Assembly (NCBI RefSeq): GCF_963662255.1
Contig: NC_085072.1
Span: 5,295,001 to 5,359,000, forward strand
DNA length: 64,000 nt
Direction of reading: 5' to 3'
Source: Cinclus cinclus
Lineage: Eukaryota > Chordata > Aves > Passeriformes > Cinclidae
Translations under genes and position numbers: made by a program
Shown: one piece after another, positions 34,564 to 63,359 of the stretch
How positions within the stretch are numbered: the stretch's first letter is position 1
Layout: each line of letters starts with the position of its first letter
Notes under the pieces: model-generated
What the model was told of the DNA's origin: nothing
What the model saw: only the letters and a program-made list of their open reading frames with translations
Database searches by the model: none

Positions 34564-35820
34564 ATGTTCCTGCCCCAGAGATCTCTGCAGACAGTTACAT
34601 TTTTGGCAATTCTTTTTTTTGCCTGTTTTGCAATGTGCCAAGACCTTGGAAAGTAAGCAATATTACCTTTTTAGTTCATTAATATCATCAGAAAACCACT
34701 CACTTTTGATTTAATGGGCTGTGTTTTGCACTGCTCTTGGTTATTCCAGGCATGGAAGAAGAAAAATTCAATGTATTTGATACACTACCATTTTACCTCA
34801 TCCCCTCTGCAGCATAAAATTAGACCCATTGCATTTTTAGATGTGTAACATGGATCACATTTCAGTTGTCACTTTTAAACACAGTGCAGCAAATCACATA
34901 AGGATGTTGAACAGAAGCCATGGAGATGGCATATGCTGAAATTCCATATTTAGGTTCCCTTTCAGATCCAAAATTGCAGCAGGAGCTTATAGCTGCAGTT
35001 AGATCTTACCTAAGCAGCCTGGAATCCTCAAACATTTGCATCTGAGATTTAGCTTGCCCTCCTCAGTCAAAAGTTGACTCAAAAATTTTGGTGTATCTGA
35101 AGAGAATAAGAGTTGGGTTGTATTTCATGGACATGAGTGACTGCAGGTAAATTATTCCCGAGTTACAATTCTGGAAGGAAAAAAACAAACCCGGGAGTCC
35201 TGTAACACCGAGGTGATGGAAAGGGACCTTTATTCTGCTGTTGAGACCTCTGAAAAGAATCTAAATTTGGGAAAGACCAAATTGTCCCAGTTTACCTTTC
35301 ATTAAAAAAAGAGGAGATTCAAGGTACACCTTTGGGAATAGCTCAGCATTTCAGCTTCCCATCTGCAGGAATCTTTAGGCTTTCTGACAGCCTGAGGCAC
35401 CTCCAGTGCTCCCTCCTCAGTGCAGAGAAGCATCTGGAATGGATGGATGCAGATCGGCATCTGCCATCCCTGACTCCGTGTTGGTTCCCTTGCAGCAGGA
35501 GGGCAGTGACCGAGCACCAGCTCATGCACGACAAAGGGAGGACGGTGCAAGGGCTGAAGCGCCTGATGTGGCTGCAGCACGCCCTGGGTGCCGTGCACAC
35601 CGCCAGCAGCAGGGAGATGCCACTCCCAAATGCCAGCTGGGATGTGCAGGACAGCCAAGATCCCTCAGATTCCAACAGCAGCGACGGAGACGAGGCTTCC
35701 AGCCTGATGAAGCAGCTGCTGGAACCGATGGAAGGTCAGGGCTTCCTCCTGCTAAAGCAGCTGGATGGGAAGATCCCAAAGGGTAACTGGAACCCACAGC
35801 ACCTTTTCGACCTCCTTTGA
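34564..35820 (+). CDS. PTH-L, parathyroid hormone-like secreted peptide precursor
   Basis: Two coding exons, 34564-34652 and 35499-35820, phase 2, 136 residues. Exon one encodes a signal peptide: MFLPQRSLQ, a hydrophobic core TVTFLAILFFACFAM at 10-24, then CQDLG. The junction yields Lys-Arg, a prohormone-convertase site, followed by a 105-residue mature peptide starting AVTEHQLMHDKGR. Mature positions V2, E4, Q6, L7, G12, R20, W23, L24, L28, V31 and H32 are the receptor-binding and activating residues shared by PTH and PTHrP. The start resembles PTHrP and the W23 resembles PTH, the mix expected of PTH-L, known from chicken, Xenopus and teleosts and missing in therians. It lacks the basic nuclear-localisation block of PTHrP. 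After residue 40 it is Ser/Asp/Glu-rich with two N-glycosylation sequons (N43, N58). Likely ligand of PTH1R/PTH3R-type class B receptors. The codon-splitting intron just before the dibasic site is the family hallmark. Confidence 0.9.
35493..35498 (+). other. Tandem NAGNAG splice acceptor at the prohormone cleavage site
   Basis: The intron ends TTCCCTTGCAGCAG. Using the second AG gives LG-KR-AVTEHQ; using the first adds three bases and gives LG-NRR-AVTEHQ. Both keep a dibasic pair directly before Ala1. Confidence 0.75.
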
Positions 35821-36850
35821 CTATTCAGTGTCAGCCCTGGTGTTTGTCCATCGCTTTACACGTGCACTGCTGGAGGGAACAGCTCCAGCACAAAGGTGAA
35901 CAGCAAAATGAAAACCCTTAACTGCATTCACTCCTCCCGGTGCTCCCAGGATCCAGAGCAGCTCCTCTCCCATCTGAGCGCTGTCATGGGAGAGGGTCCC
36001 CTCTGTTCCTCTCCAGGGACCTCCCTGTCTGTCTTGGACGTCTTAGGTATGCTGCAGCCAGCCGGAGCTCCTGGAGGAAGTTTGGGTCATTAATCTGCAC
36101 ATTCACAGACTATTTCACAGCCTGATGTTTTGACTCTCGAAGAACATTACCTCTGAATACAGATTATCTTCCATTCACATCCGCCTGCAGTAATTTCACA
36201 CTCTGCTCCAGTAACCACTTATACTGTAGTTACAAAGGGTTTTTCCTGCTCCTTCAGCACGCAGACTGTTTTAAGCATCTTGGACCCTCAGGTTTTCCTT
36301 TGTTCTGCCAGGTAGAAGTTGGCAGTGATCCCCATTCAGCCAAAGTCCCAGACACCCACCTTGCTCTGCTGGTGGAAGAGATGAGAATGAGCTTTCAGGG
36401 TCCCTCTGAGCCTTTTGTTCCACACTTCCTTTTCTTTCCTCAAGTGAAATCCTCTCCAAGAAGGAAGGAGCAGGAAAACAGATTCATGAGGCCACCTGTG
36501 TTTCCTGAGAGGTACCAATGGATTTTGCTGTTCACCTTTGATAACAAACTGACCATCTCTGTCTAAGCAAAGCGAAGTCCAGTTTAACCGTAAAGTCAGT
36601 CTTTTAGAAATTAAATCTGTCATGTGTGCTACAAATATATCGGCATTTCCATTGTGTAGCGACTCTACACACTGTTTTAAATACTGAAATTCCTCTGTTG
36701 CTGATAGACTTCAACAGTGCTGAATGCAGTTCTCAGTGATTAAAATGTTGTCAATAATAAAAATCCTTTTCACCCTCTTAATTGCATTTACTTTTTTTTC
36801 TTTCTTTTTTTTTTGGTAGAAATGTAAATAAAATGAAGCAAAACGACATT
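35821..36850 (+). other. PTH-L 3' untranslated region
   Basis: From the TGA to candidate AATAAA signals at 36756-36761 and 36827-36832. AT-rich, no repeats recognised. The 3' end is inferred. Confidence 0.55.
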
Positions 36851-37430
36851 TTCCCAGTGTCCCCACATATCTGGGATGGAGTATGGGGTCATATTTCTTT
36901 TGTTATGTCATTCCTCACAGCTCCCTATTAGGTTCCCAAGGCCAGCCAAACCATTACTGAAGCTGACGGTTTCAGATGAGCTGGGAGGAGCGAGATGAAA
37001 ATGGGTTGTACAGCCCAAGCTGTACAATGAGTTTGCTGAACTGGGATGTGGGAGCTCTTCCTCATCAGAGTCAGAGGATGGAGCCCCAGGGACTGTGACA
37101 GCTCAAACCTCTGGGAAATGGTCCTGGCCTGCCCAGCACACTGCGGATCAGCCTCTCTGTCCTTATAGATACAGTTTCCTCTGGGGCTGAGGGGTTGTTT
37201 CCTTGATCCCGAGAGGCAGAGGTGACTGTTGGTGGCCCGGTGGCCTCTGTCCCTGGGTACCCCTTGCTCCTGTGGGCACTGGGTGATGTCCATCACCTCC
37301 ACGGGGATGGGAAAAACCAGCCTCCCATCGACGGTAGCCCAAGCTGTGTGCTGGGAGGCTGCAGGTCACAGCACCACCGTGGGAAGGAGGGAAGTTGAAA
37401 GTCAGCCAGGATAAGGCTTCCAAGGCCGGG
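36851..37430. other. Short intergenic stretch between PTH-L and STK38
   Basis: About 0.6 kb with rising GC content; no exon, repeat or motif that I can support. PTH-L and STK38 are head-to-tail on the same strand. Confidence 0.5.
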
Positions 37431-38250
37431 AGGAGTAGCCCAGGAGCATCCCAGAAGCACCGCAGGCAGGCCGGCTCCCCAGAGCTCACAGCGCCGGTGC
37501 CTCTGCCCGGAGCCGGGGTGAGCAAGGGCTTTTCTGCACCCGCCGCCCGCACGGCTGGGTCCGCACCAGCCCCTCAGCCGCACCCGCGGTGCCCCTGCCC
37601 GGAGCCCGGAGCGGCGCAGGCGCTGCCGGCGGGGGCGGGCGGGCTCGGGGCTCCGCCCGGGCGGGGCGGGCCGGGCTCGGGGCGCCTGCGCTGCCGTAGC
37701 GGTCCCTGGGCCGCCCGTCCCGGCCGGGTCGCTGTCGGTGCGGGGGGCGGCGGTAGCGGCGCGGGGGCTCCGGTGGTCCCGGTCCCGAGCCGCCTGTCCG
37801 CAGCCGCCTCGCCGGGAGCCCGCCTCGCCTGCGGCTCCTGCCGCCCCTCCCGGGGACTCCGGGTAAGCCGCTCCCTCCTTGTTCCCACGGGCACCCCCTC
37901 GCCCGGCGCTCCGCATCCCCTCCCCACCCTCCTCTTTCCCTGCGGGTCCTTTGCCGCTCCGGCCGCCCGGAGCCCTGGGGTCCGGTGGGGCTGGGGGTGG
38001 CCGCGCTGCGGGCCGGGGTCCGGCCGGCCGCGGGTGTCCCTCCCGCGGGGTGACCGCGCTGCGGGCCCGGGGGCGGCGGGGGTCCCCTGGGTCCCCTGCT
38101 CCTCCTCTGTTGGAGACTCGGGCCCCCTTTGTCCGCTCCCAGGGATGCTGCCGGGCCTCTCCGCGGGGCCGCCGCCCCAGTGCCACGCCGGTGTCGCCTC
38201 CCTGGACGAGCCCCGGTGCGAGCGCGTCCAGCTCCGCTCCGTCCGGCGGC
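37430..38250. promoter_or_regulatory. STK38: CpG island of the STK38 promoter
   Basis: G+C and CpG are very high, with GGGCGGGGCGGG-type boxes at about 37650-37690. A donor CTCCGG/GTAAGCC closes a probable noncoding first exon at 37862. No TATA box is seen, in keeping with a housekeeping promoter. The transcription start is not fixed. Confidence 0.78.
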
Positions 38251-39679
38251 TCCCAGGGTGGTCAGTGGGTTCTGAACGCCCATCCCCGTGGAAGGGGCCC
38301 CGAGCACCAACAGGTGCTCGATACTTTCTTCTTTCTTCCCCCTTTTTTTTTTTGTCCTTGTACCCCCTCCTGTCATAGAATTTTTCTGGTTTGATCTCTA
38401 GGAAGTGAAAACCGCCCATGGCTTTTACACCTCGTGCTCACAAACACAGAGTGTAAAACCCCCCCTGTCTCCGGGGATGTAACCCCCACATCTCGGGGTG
38501 TGCAGTCCCCCATTTCTGGGAGTGTAACCACTCACCTCTGGCGGTGTAATCCCATAATCAGGGGTACTTGCAGAGTGTGACCCCTCCCACTCACGTGTGT
38601 TACTCTGAGCTGCTCTTCCATAAAACCATGATTCCACCTCACATAAAGACATAATTCCATCTCAGAAGTCACCCAGTCTGGAATGGGGGTTGTTTGCAGG
38701 GCCCTGTGGTGATGCCGTGGAAAGATCTGCAAGACATAAACAGAAGGAGTCATTCGAGTGTGTTGGCAGCACGCAGGGTTATAAAATGGGAAGTGTCTCA
38801 CCTATTTTGCCTGCAATTTCTAGTAATGGTTGCAAAACTCTGTTACCTTACTGTGAGTTACATGGTGCCCAGGAGAGCCAGGGTAAGGTGTAGTTGTAAA
38901 TTTGAAATCTTTGGGGGTTTTTATGCATATCTGGAAATATAGCTGGAGTGGCAAATATACTGAAACTGCTACTGGTTGTGGGTGCCACACTCCAATATTT
39001 ATATACTGTATTCTCAGAAATAGAAAGGATATTAAAATATATGTATCTTTCTTAGAAATAAATATGTCAGATACTTACACTAGGGTTTGGGTTTTTGGCT
39101 GTTTTTTTTAAACTACAACTTGCTCAAAAGCAGTGATCCTCAGGATCTGGCCAAATTTCTTTGAGAAAGCAGCTAGAAAAAGTGCTTAAGGGCAACTAAA
39201 TGCCCTTTTTGCTCATTCCTCAGTTGCTCTCTTACTGGGATGACTTTCAGGATTTAGATAAATGTCACAGCATAGGAGCCAGTAGGCAGCTGGTGGAATT
39301 AATTCTGCAGGGGTTATGGGAAGGATAACTTCTGGATTAGATGTTTCAGTGTGATGTTCCTGAATTTTGTACATTCATTAAAGATAGAATGTGGGAGCAA
39401 TAAACACTTGCAGTACTGGCTGAAATTGTGGTTTTTGAGGCACAAAGTTTCTTAAGTTTCCTTCCCTCTAATTTCAGATCAAAAGTGTTCAAAACAGGAA
39501 GTTTGACTTGTACCTTTCATTTTGTTAGACTTTTCCCTGCTTAGCTTAGACTGGTGATATTTGTTGTTAAAATCTGAACTCGCTGGTTAAGCATCACTTA
39601 ATTGGGTTTGGGCTCTTGTTTGAAGATTATTTGTCATTTATAATATTTGATGTTTCTCCCTTCTCTGTTTCTACCAGCC

Positions 39680-49888
<10,209 letters not shown>

Positions 49889-52885
49889 CACAGCTTTACC
49901 TGGGACTTCTGAGCCATGGAATTCTGTTGCTGTACTTTGGGTTTATACCCATAAAAGAACTTGTTCTTTTTTTTAAAGAATACTTGAGGGCTATCAGCTC
50001 TTGGAGAAGACTTCAGGACCCTGTTTTGTTACATACCTGGTTGTTATTAAGGACTTTTTTTCCTGCGCCATTGAAAAATTCCACATGTTTGCATCATCTC
50101 TGCTGCCAGCACCTTTTGCTGCTTCAGGAGCAAGAGTTTTTTTTTTATATTTTTTGCCAGATTGACCAGTCCATCGGGAGATGAGAGCAAGCTTTCCCTC
50201 TGGCATTGCAAAGCATGGGATTCTATAGGACTGCATCCAGTCCTGCATTAAGTGACAAACTCACTCTGCCAATTCTGCCAGCACTGTTTGCCCAGTAGCT
50301 GAGGACTCCAGGACAGAGGAAACAAAGCAATAATTGAAGCTTGAGACAGACAGCTCTCCAGGAAACTGTCTAGTAGAAGGACACAACATGGATTGCCTTA
50401 ACCTTACTTTGTAGTGCTGATTTTATAATGTTCCATGGAAGCCTCTTCAGTAGCATTTCTCAGCTCTGTCGCTGTGGCCCCCAGTTCTGGTGCACTTTAC
50501 TTTTGGTACTAAGTGACCCTCAAGCCATTTAATATTTTTTCTAAATTAAAAGACTTTGCAACACTTTTTTCCTTTCCTAAATAGAGGAGAAATGGGCCAT
50601 TTCTTCCACCAATCGCTGAGTTTTTGGTTACTATTATGTCAGGATAGATCCATAAACAATGCAGGTAAACTACAGCTGGTCACATAAGTGGGTCTGGAAT
50701 TAGAGCAGAGGGAGGGGAATTCCAGGAACCTGATCCTTGGGGGGCAAGTTGTGCACAGCTGGGCCAGCCCTGAGGCTCTCCAGGCTGGCTGCTGCATCTT
50801 CAGTGGTTTAAAGGCCAAAACCCATCTTCTGTGGCCTTTTTGCTGTTGGTTTTGAGCAGAACAGGATCAGAATGTTGCTGATGGAGGCCTGCCTGGTGTT
50901 CTCTCACAGAGCTGCTCTTGCTGTCCTGGCTGTACCACCTGTACCTGGAGTGTTCCATGGATGGTGCCTCATGGGGTCACTTCTGGGGCACTGCAACCCA
51001 CCCTGTCCACTCTTTGATTGTTGCCTACTCTAATTTATGAAAGTACTTTCTGTTCTGATCAGGGTCTCTCCAGGAGAGCCCCAAAGTGCCTTTCCTTACT
51101 TAAACCTCTCTCAGAACAGGACAGCATTTTGGGAGGGAGGATTCTGCCTTGGCTGAGCTTTTCCTAATTCCTTTCTCTAACCACGAGCTCCACTCTGTGC
51201 CCATTTGTAGCTAACTCTGCACTTCAGGGGCATTAACCCTCAGGCCTGCATGGTTCCAGTCTGGAATATACAGTCAGATATTAAAAATACAATTCAATGA
51301 GGTTTCTAAAAGCGTGTCTCAATACAAATTGTCTTGGATTCCTGCAAATTTCTCTTGGTGCTGAACACTAACTCTGGAGTACAGACAAGGAAAAGCTCCA
51401 GTGATGTCTCACTGGAAAAAAAAAAAGGCTTCCAGGTCTGTTTAGTCCTGACTTTTTTGATTAGAAAATGAAACAAAATGGATTTGTAGTGGAACTTTTT
51501 TTTTTTTTTTTATATATAGGTGCTTTTAGGGAATGTTTACCTAGATGTCTCTTGACTCGAGTGCCATCCTGAAGGACTGGTGGGGGACTGCCAGTACTGT
51601 ACAGAACGTGTCAGGGTCCTCCCCTCACCACCCCTGTGCTTTTTGTACATGTCCTATGAGTTTATGACTTGCCATAAGCAGTTTGGGCAGCAGTTGGATC
51701 CTACTGAGCTGAAATGCAGAACTAGCCTTAATTAGAAGTCCCAGGATCTCTTGTGGTCAGAAGGGCTCACTCAGATGAATAAGGGCTAAGGGAAGGAATG
51801 ACTTGTAGGGTCAGGCTTTCATCAACTCGTCCCTAGATCACATTCTGCTCCCTTTTTATGACTTTACATGAAGGACTGATACCAGCTTCTCAAACTGTTC
51901 CATCCTTATCCTGCAGTTTCTTCTAGACATTTGAAAATGTTGCCTTATAAATCATTGGAATTAATGTAAGAGCGTTTTTATTTTCAATTCCTAACAGCTT
52001 AGTTACTGCCTTAAAATAAAAACAAAAATCAAAATCCTTTGAAGCTGCTGTGGATGAAGAACAAATGATTTTGAGATAATAGCTGCATTCTTAGCCCTTT
52101 ACTGAAAGGGACCAGCATTTTTATTTGTAAATACCAAAGATGAAGAAGCTAAACAATTTTAAGTTGTGATAAGTTGCTGTGAAAAACCAACTCTAGTACT
52201 GTGTATTGTGCATTTTTAGTGCTGTGTTTGAAGTGGGACCCCCTCAGGTGTGTCACTGGAGTCCAAGGTGAAGTTTTCAAAGGCACGAGGAGTAGTTGGG
52301 TACCTCATTCCTGTTGTCTTCCAGCAAAAGTTGGACGTCTTAGAACCCAATCCTGTTGGGCACACCTTTGCAGCAGGAGGTTCTGTATCCCAGATACATT
52401 GTAAGCCTGCATCCTGTTCCAGGTTTTTACCAACATTAGGGAAAGAAGTGTCTCCGACAGTGTCTCCTTCCCAGGATCCATACTTCACTGCTAACAGTAA
52501 GGATTTTGTATGCCTGTTACATCTCCCACAGTAGCCAAACATTTGTATATTTTTTGTGTTTTGAGGTTGTTAATATATTTTACCTTTTCTTCTTTTTTAA
52601 AAGCTGCAGTTGCTGGATTTGTGGAAATAATTCCAATCTGAATTTCCAGTGAATCTGAACACCTTATGTTGCCAGTTCATTTCTGTATCATGCCTAGCAA
52701 AAAGCTGCACTAAGTGTTTCTTATCACTGTGCCCTGACTCTGCCTTAACCTCTAAGTTGAAGCAGTGTTCTGTAAATATTTAAAAGCTGTTACAAAATTG
52801 CACTGTACAAATTGGCAGGTGTAGTCAACTTTTTATGGAGCGATCTCATTGTGACGTGTAAATAAAATCCTCTTAGTAAAACTAA
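49889..52885 (+). other. STK38: STK38 3' untranslated region, about 3 kb
   Basis: From the TAA to an AATAAA at 52861-52866 followed by a GT-rich stretch (CTTGTTGGTGTATTGTG), a normal cleavage context. No CR1 lies inside it; the first begins at 52922, just past the cleavage zone. Confidence 0.72.
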
Positions 52886-52921
52886 CACGCCCTTGTTGGT
52901 GTATTGTGTTTTACAAACAGG

Positions 52922-53260
52922 AATCGGGGAATCCCAGAATGGTTTGGGTTGGAAAGGACTTTAAAGCTCATCCACTTCCACCCCTGCCATGGCAGGGACA
53001 CCTTCCACTGTCCCTGGTTGCTCCAAGCCCCAGTGCCCAACCTGGCCTTGGGCACATCCAGGGATCCAGGGGCAGCCACAGCTGCTGGGGGCACCCTGTG
53101 CCAGGGCCTGCCCACCCTCCCAGGGAACAATTCCTTCCCAATATCCCATCTAACCCTGCCCTCTGGCAGTGGGAAGCTATTCCCGTTGTCCAGGTCCTGA
53201 TGCAGAGTCCTTCTCCACTTTTCTTGTAGCTCCTCCAGATATTGGAAGGTGCTGTGAGGT
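52922..53260 (-). mobile_element. CR1 LINE 3' fragment between the convergent STK38 and KCTD20 ends
   Basis: GGGGAATCCCAGAATGGTTTGGGTTGGAAAGGACTTTAAAGC through CTCCTCCAGATATTGGAAGGTGCTGTGAGG. Confidence 0.94.
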
Positions 53261-53734
53261 CTTCACACAAATCCTACCTTGTTCAAACTCTGGGTGCCCT
53301 TCCCGAACTTAATCAAGAGAAGCCTGGAAGTACATCCAAGGCTGGAGATGGAAATCAAAGCCAGACCTGCTCCAAAGCTGTTTTCTTCTGAAGACAAGTA
53401 GGTAGAAGTGGAGAGCACTTTTCACAGCACTGACCAAAAATACTGGGGCTTGTTGGAGATACTGCAGCTTGTGGCTCAAGGAGTGTTGGCTGTGCTGCCT
53501 TTAGAACATCACTGCAATGAGGTGTAGGGAGGAAGAGAACTTTGAGGTTCTCTCAGCACAAATGGTGGGAACACTTCCCTGCCAAACCAAGCTCTGATGC
53601 CAAACTACTCCTAAGACTCTGGAGTCCCAACCCACACTCACTTAATAAAGCAAGGAAACAAAACCTTGTAGCTCTCTATGCCCTGCCTGTTCTTCTACTC
53701 CATATTTAAAACAATTTTTAAAGGATCCAAACAA

Positions 53735-56594
53735 GTCACATATAATTTATACTTTAATACAGAAAAGAAACCATACATCTGGGGTTCATATACAGCACAG
53801 GAGCACTTCAGTACATGTAGAATAAGACAGAAGTTGATCTTGTACTTGAAGTAGGTGACCATGAGAGGAGGAAAAGCAAACACTTTTAAAATCTGATTCA
53901 GTGTTCCAATGGAACTCACTCTACTAATAAAATTTACAATCCAAAATGAATAATTACTTGGGAAAGCCAACAAACTATGTGGGTAAGTGGCAAAAACTGC
54001 ATGGAAATCATGGGAGCTGGATAATGTCCATCCCATGCTGAGGCTCCAGCTGATTGCACAGGGAACCACAAGCTCCTACAGGAACTGACAGTCTGTAACT
54101 CCCACGAGGGCCTGGTGCAGTTTAATAAACTTCCTGAATCCTTCCAGAGGCCAAGCTGACCCTGGGCTCAGGGACACACTGGGTGGCACTTGGTTTGGCT
54201 GGACATGGTACTTGAGCTGTCAGATCCCAGAAGGTACCACTGAGGTGCAATTCTCAGCACCTGACACAGTCCTGAGGAGGAGCTCTGAACAACACCCACA
54301 CTTCAGTCCTTAGAGTAGAATGTATGGAACCTCCTGTTCCAGCTCAGCTGAGCAATACCAGCACTTATTTACTTAAACACTGTTGGGGAAATAAATACAC
54401 ACTGGAAAACAAACACAGAGCCTGGGGGCCATCACTGCTGGGCACTCAGGGCCTAGGGACAGGTTCCACCACTGCTGGGCTCACCAGTGCGCTGAGGAAC
54501 AGCTCATCACCAAGGCAAGGAGTAGGGCTGGTCTGGCCCCTGGTGGATGTTCATGGTCCATGTGTCTTCCTTTCTCTACACATACACAATTCATCTGGAA
54601 CAATAGTGGAGTGTCTGCACATCACCCCAGCTGTGTGCAGGCACCAAAGAACACTTCTCTCTACTGACACAATGACACACAGAGAGGAGTTTTCAAAAGC
54701 AGTCAAATGGAATTTGGGCATCTGAACACCTGGGACTCCTAGGAGGTTCTGAAATCTTTCCATAGGCACTTCTTTTTAGAAGAAATCTATTTGCTGCACT
54801 TGGGAAAGAAGCTAAGAATGGAAATACTGAAAGAATGGAACTTGTATCCATACTAACGGAAACCAAAATGTGCCTTGGCAGTGATTTGTTACTTGCAACT
54901 AAAAATTTTTGCTTGATTTTGTTATGTTACTTGCACTGAAAACCACAAACACATTAGCAGCAACCAGCAGCAAACTTCAGTGTTTAATCCACCATGCTCT
55001 TGGCAGTCAGGAGGAAAACAATACAGATTTGCTTGATGTTGCAGCCCTGCCAAAAAAGGATTAAACTTTCTAGGGCCAGAGTGATATCTAAACCTCAGTT
55101 TTGAAAAGTCTGACCAGGTAACTCAACACCTACGCAATCCAGGTTTTAACACTGACCTGCCCAGCTTTGTGAGGAGCTCTGTCCTTCCCTTTCTTCTTGA
55201 ATGGTTTCAGCTTTTCTTTGCACCAGCACCATATTTAAAAACTCTGGTTTGGGTACACAGAGCCTTTAGAGAGCCATCAGAAGGGATGGCTTTGTGAAGC
55301 AGCCCCCTCTGGTGCCCTGAGCTCAGCTGGGGCAGTGCAGAACTCACTGTGTGCTCATCAGGGGTGAAGCCAGTTCCTACAGGGAACTCCACAGGGAACT
55401 CGGTGCTGCAGGAGCAGGACCAGTGAGGCTCCAATCCACCTGAGCTAAACCAGCCTGGAGCATGCCTGTTCTTACAGTCACAGCTTTGCTGGCCCTGAAC
55501 CCAAATTCCCAGATCAGGACAATACACTCAGAGCAGCAAAGGAGAGTTGTTCATTGTTCAATGTATGTACATTTTTCTCTACTGAGGGCTGGTTTATTAC
55601 TGTATTTCTTACCTGCCTGACAGCAAAATGGTCCAGTCAGTTCCAAATTGGGAAGAAAGTAGCTGGCTTTTTAAAGCTGCAGCAGCAGCTCCTTGGAGAG
55701 TCTACAGCAATTCTGACTGACTTAAAGTTGATGAGACCAAGAATTTTACTCAGGTAGTAAACTGGGAGCTCCTCCACGGGCCTCATTTGTCTTAGCAGGG
55801 GGATGGAGAAGACAGGTCAAAGTCTTCAGCATGCACAGTCACCTCTAGATACCTTCTTACATCTGGCTATTAACAGATTTATTGTATTGGTAAAATATCA
55901 GCTACAGTCTCTTTTGGGTTTTCCTTCAGCATAATCAACTCATTTTACTGAACTCAACAGAACACATCCCTAAAAACAATGATTCCATCTCACAGAGTAC
56001 AGATGGGGCATTCCTGTGAACAGGCATATGCTTCCTATGGAACTGGTTCCTCCTTCCCTAGGGCAGCAGTACACCACGCTGGATCCAAAGCCAGGTGGCA
56101 GTGCAAACAGATTGCTCCAAGCTCAGGGTTTTGCTGTCACACTGTGCTACATTTCTGCTGGTTGATATAGAGTATCATCTGTCCTGCTTTGATGTTCACT
56201 CCTTTGATGTTCACTCACAAAAACAAAGCTGTGCCTAATTGTAAAGGAAAGCTTTGTCTTGACAGGCCCAGAATTTCCTCTCATGTCAAACAAGATGTTT
56301 CTACACATTTGTGCTCTTCTTTCAGAAGTTTAGATAAAATACTCAGCACCCACAATCCAGAAGCCTTTGTAGTAGAAACAACAGGTCATTTCTTTTTGTC
56401 TGAGGAGATGTTGCTTTTGATTGCACAATTAAGACTACGGAGTGTGGCTCTTTATTAACATGCTTGAAATATGACAACGTAGTAAGAGCACGAACGAGGA
56501 AAAAGCACCTTGCAGGAGTCTGTGTGCCATCACCTGGGATGAAACCACGGCGAGAGCTTCCCACATCCAGCAGGATTCTCCAGCCTGAGCCACA
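53735..56594 (-). other. KCTD20: KCTD20 3' region (UTR of uncertain length)
   Basis: Follows the KCTD20 stop on the minus strand. An AATAAA at 56456-56451 would end the mRNA about 160 nt after the stop; others lie at 55883-55878 and 55598-55593, and an ATTAAA at 53758-53753. The interval is repeat-free, which would suit a long 3' UTR, but its use is not shown. Confidence 0.45.

Positions 56595-63359
<6,765 letters not shown>

Noticed and set aside
35302..35797. Antisense frames over the PTH-L mature exon
   Set aside because: The plus strand encodes a recognisable PTH-family hormone with matching splice sites; the antisense is a shadow.
34564..35820. Assignment of the hormone to PTH or PTHLH (PTHrP) itself
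   Set aside because: No PTHrP nuclear-localisation block, tail unlike PTH, and neither gene lies beside SRSF3/STK38; the mixed residue pattern fits PTH-L best.
37293..38419. Overlapping 280-330 residue frames at 37.3-38.4 kb
   Set aside because: Same cause: GC-rich STK38 promoter island; several mutually overlapping frames on both strands, low complexity.
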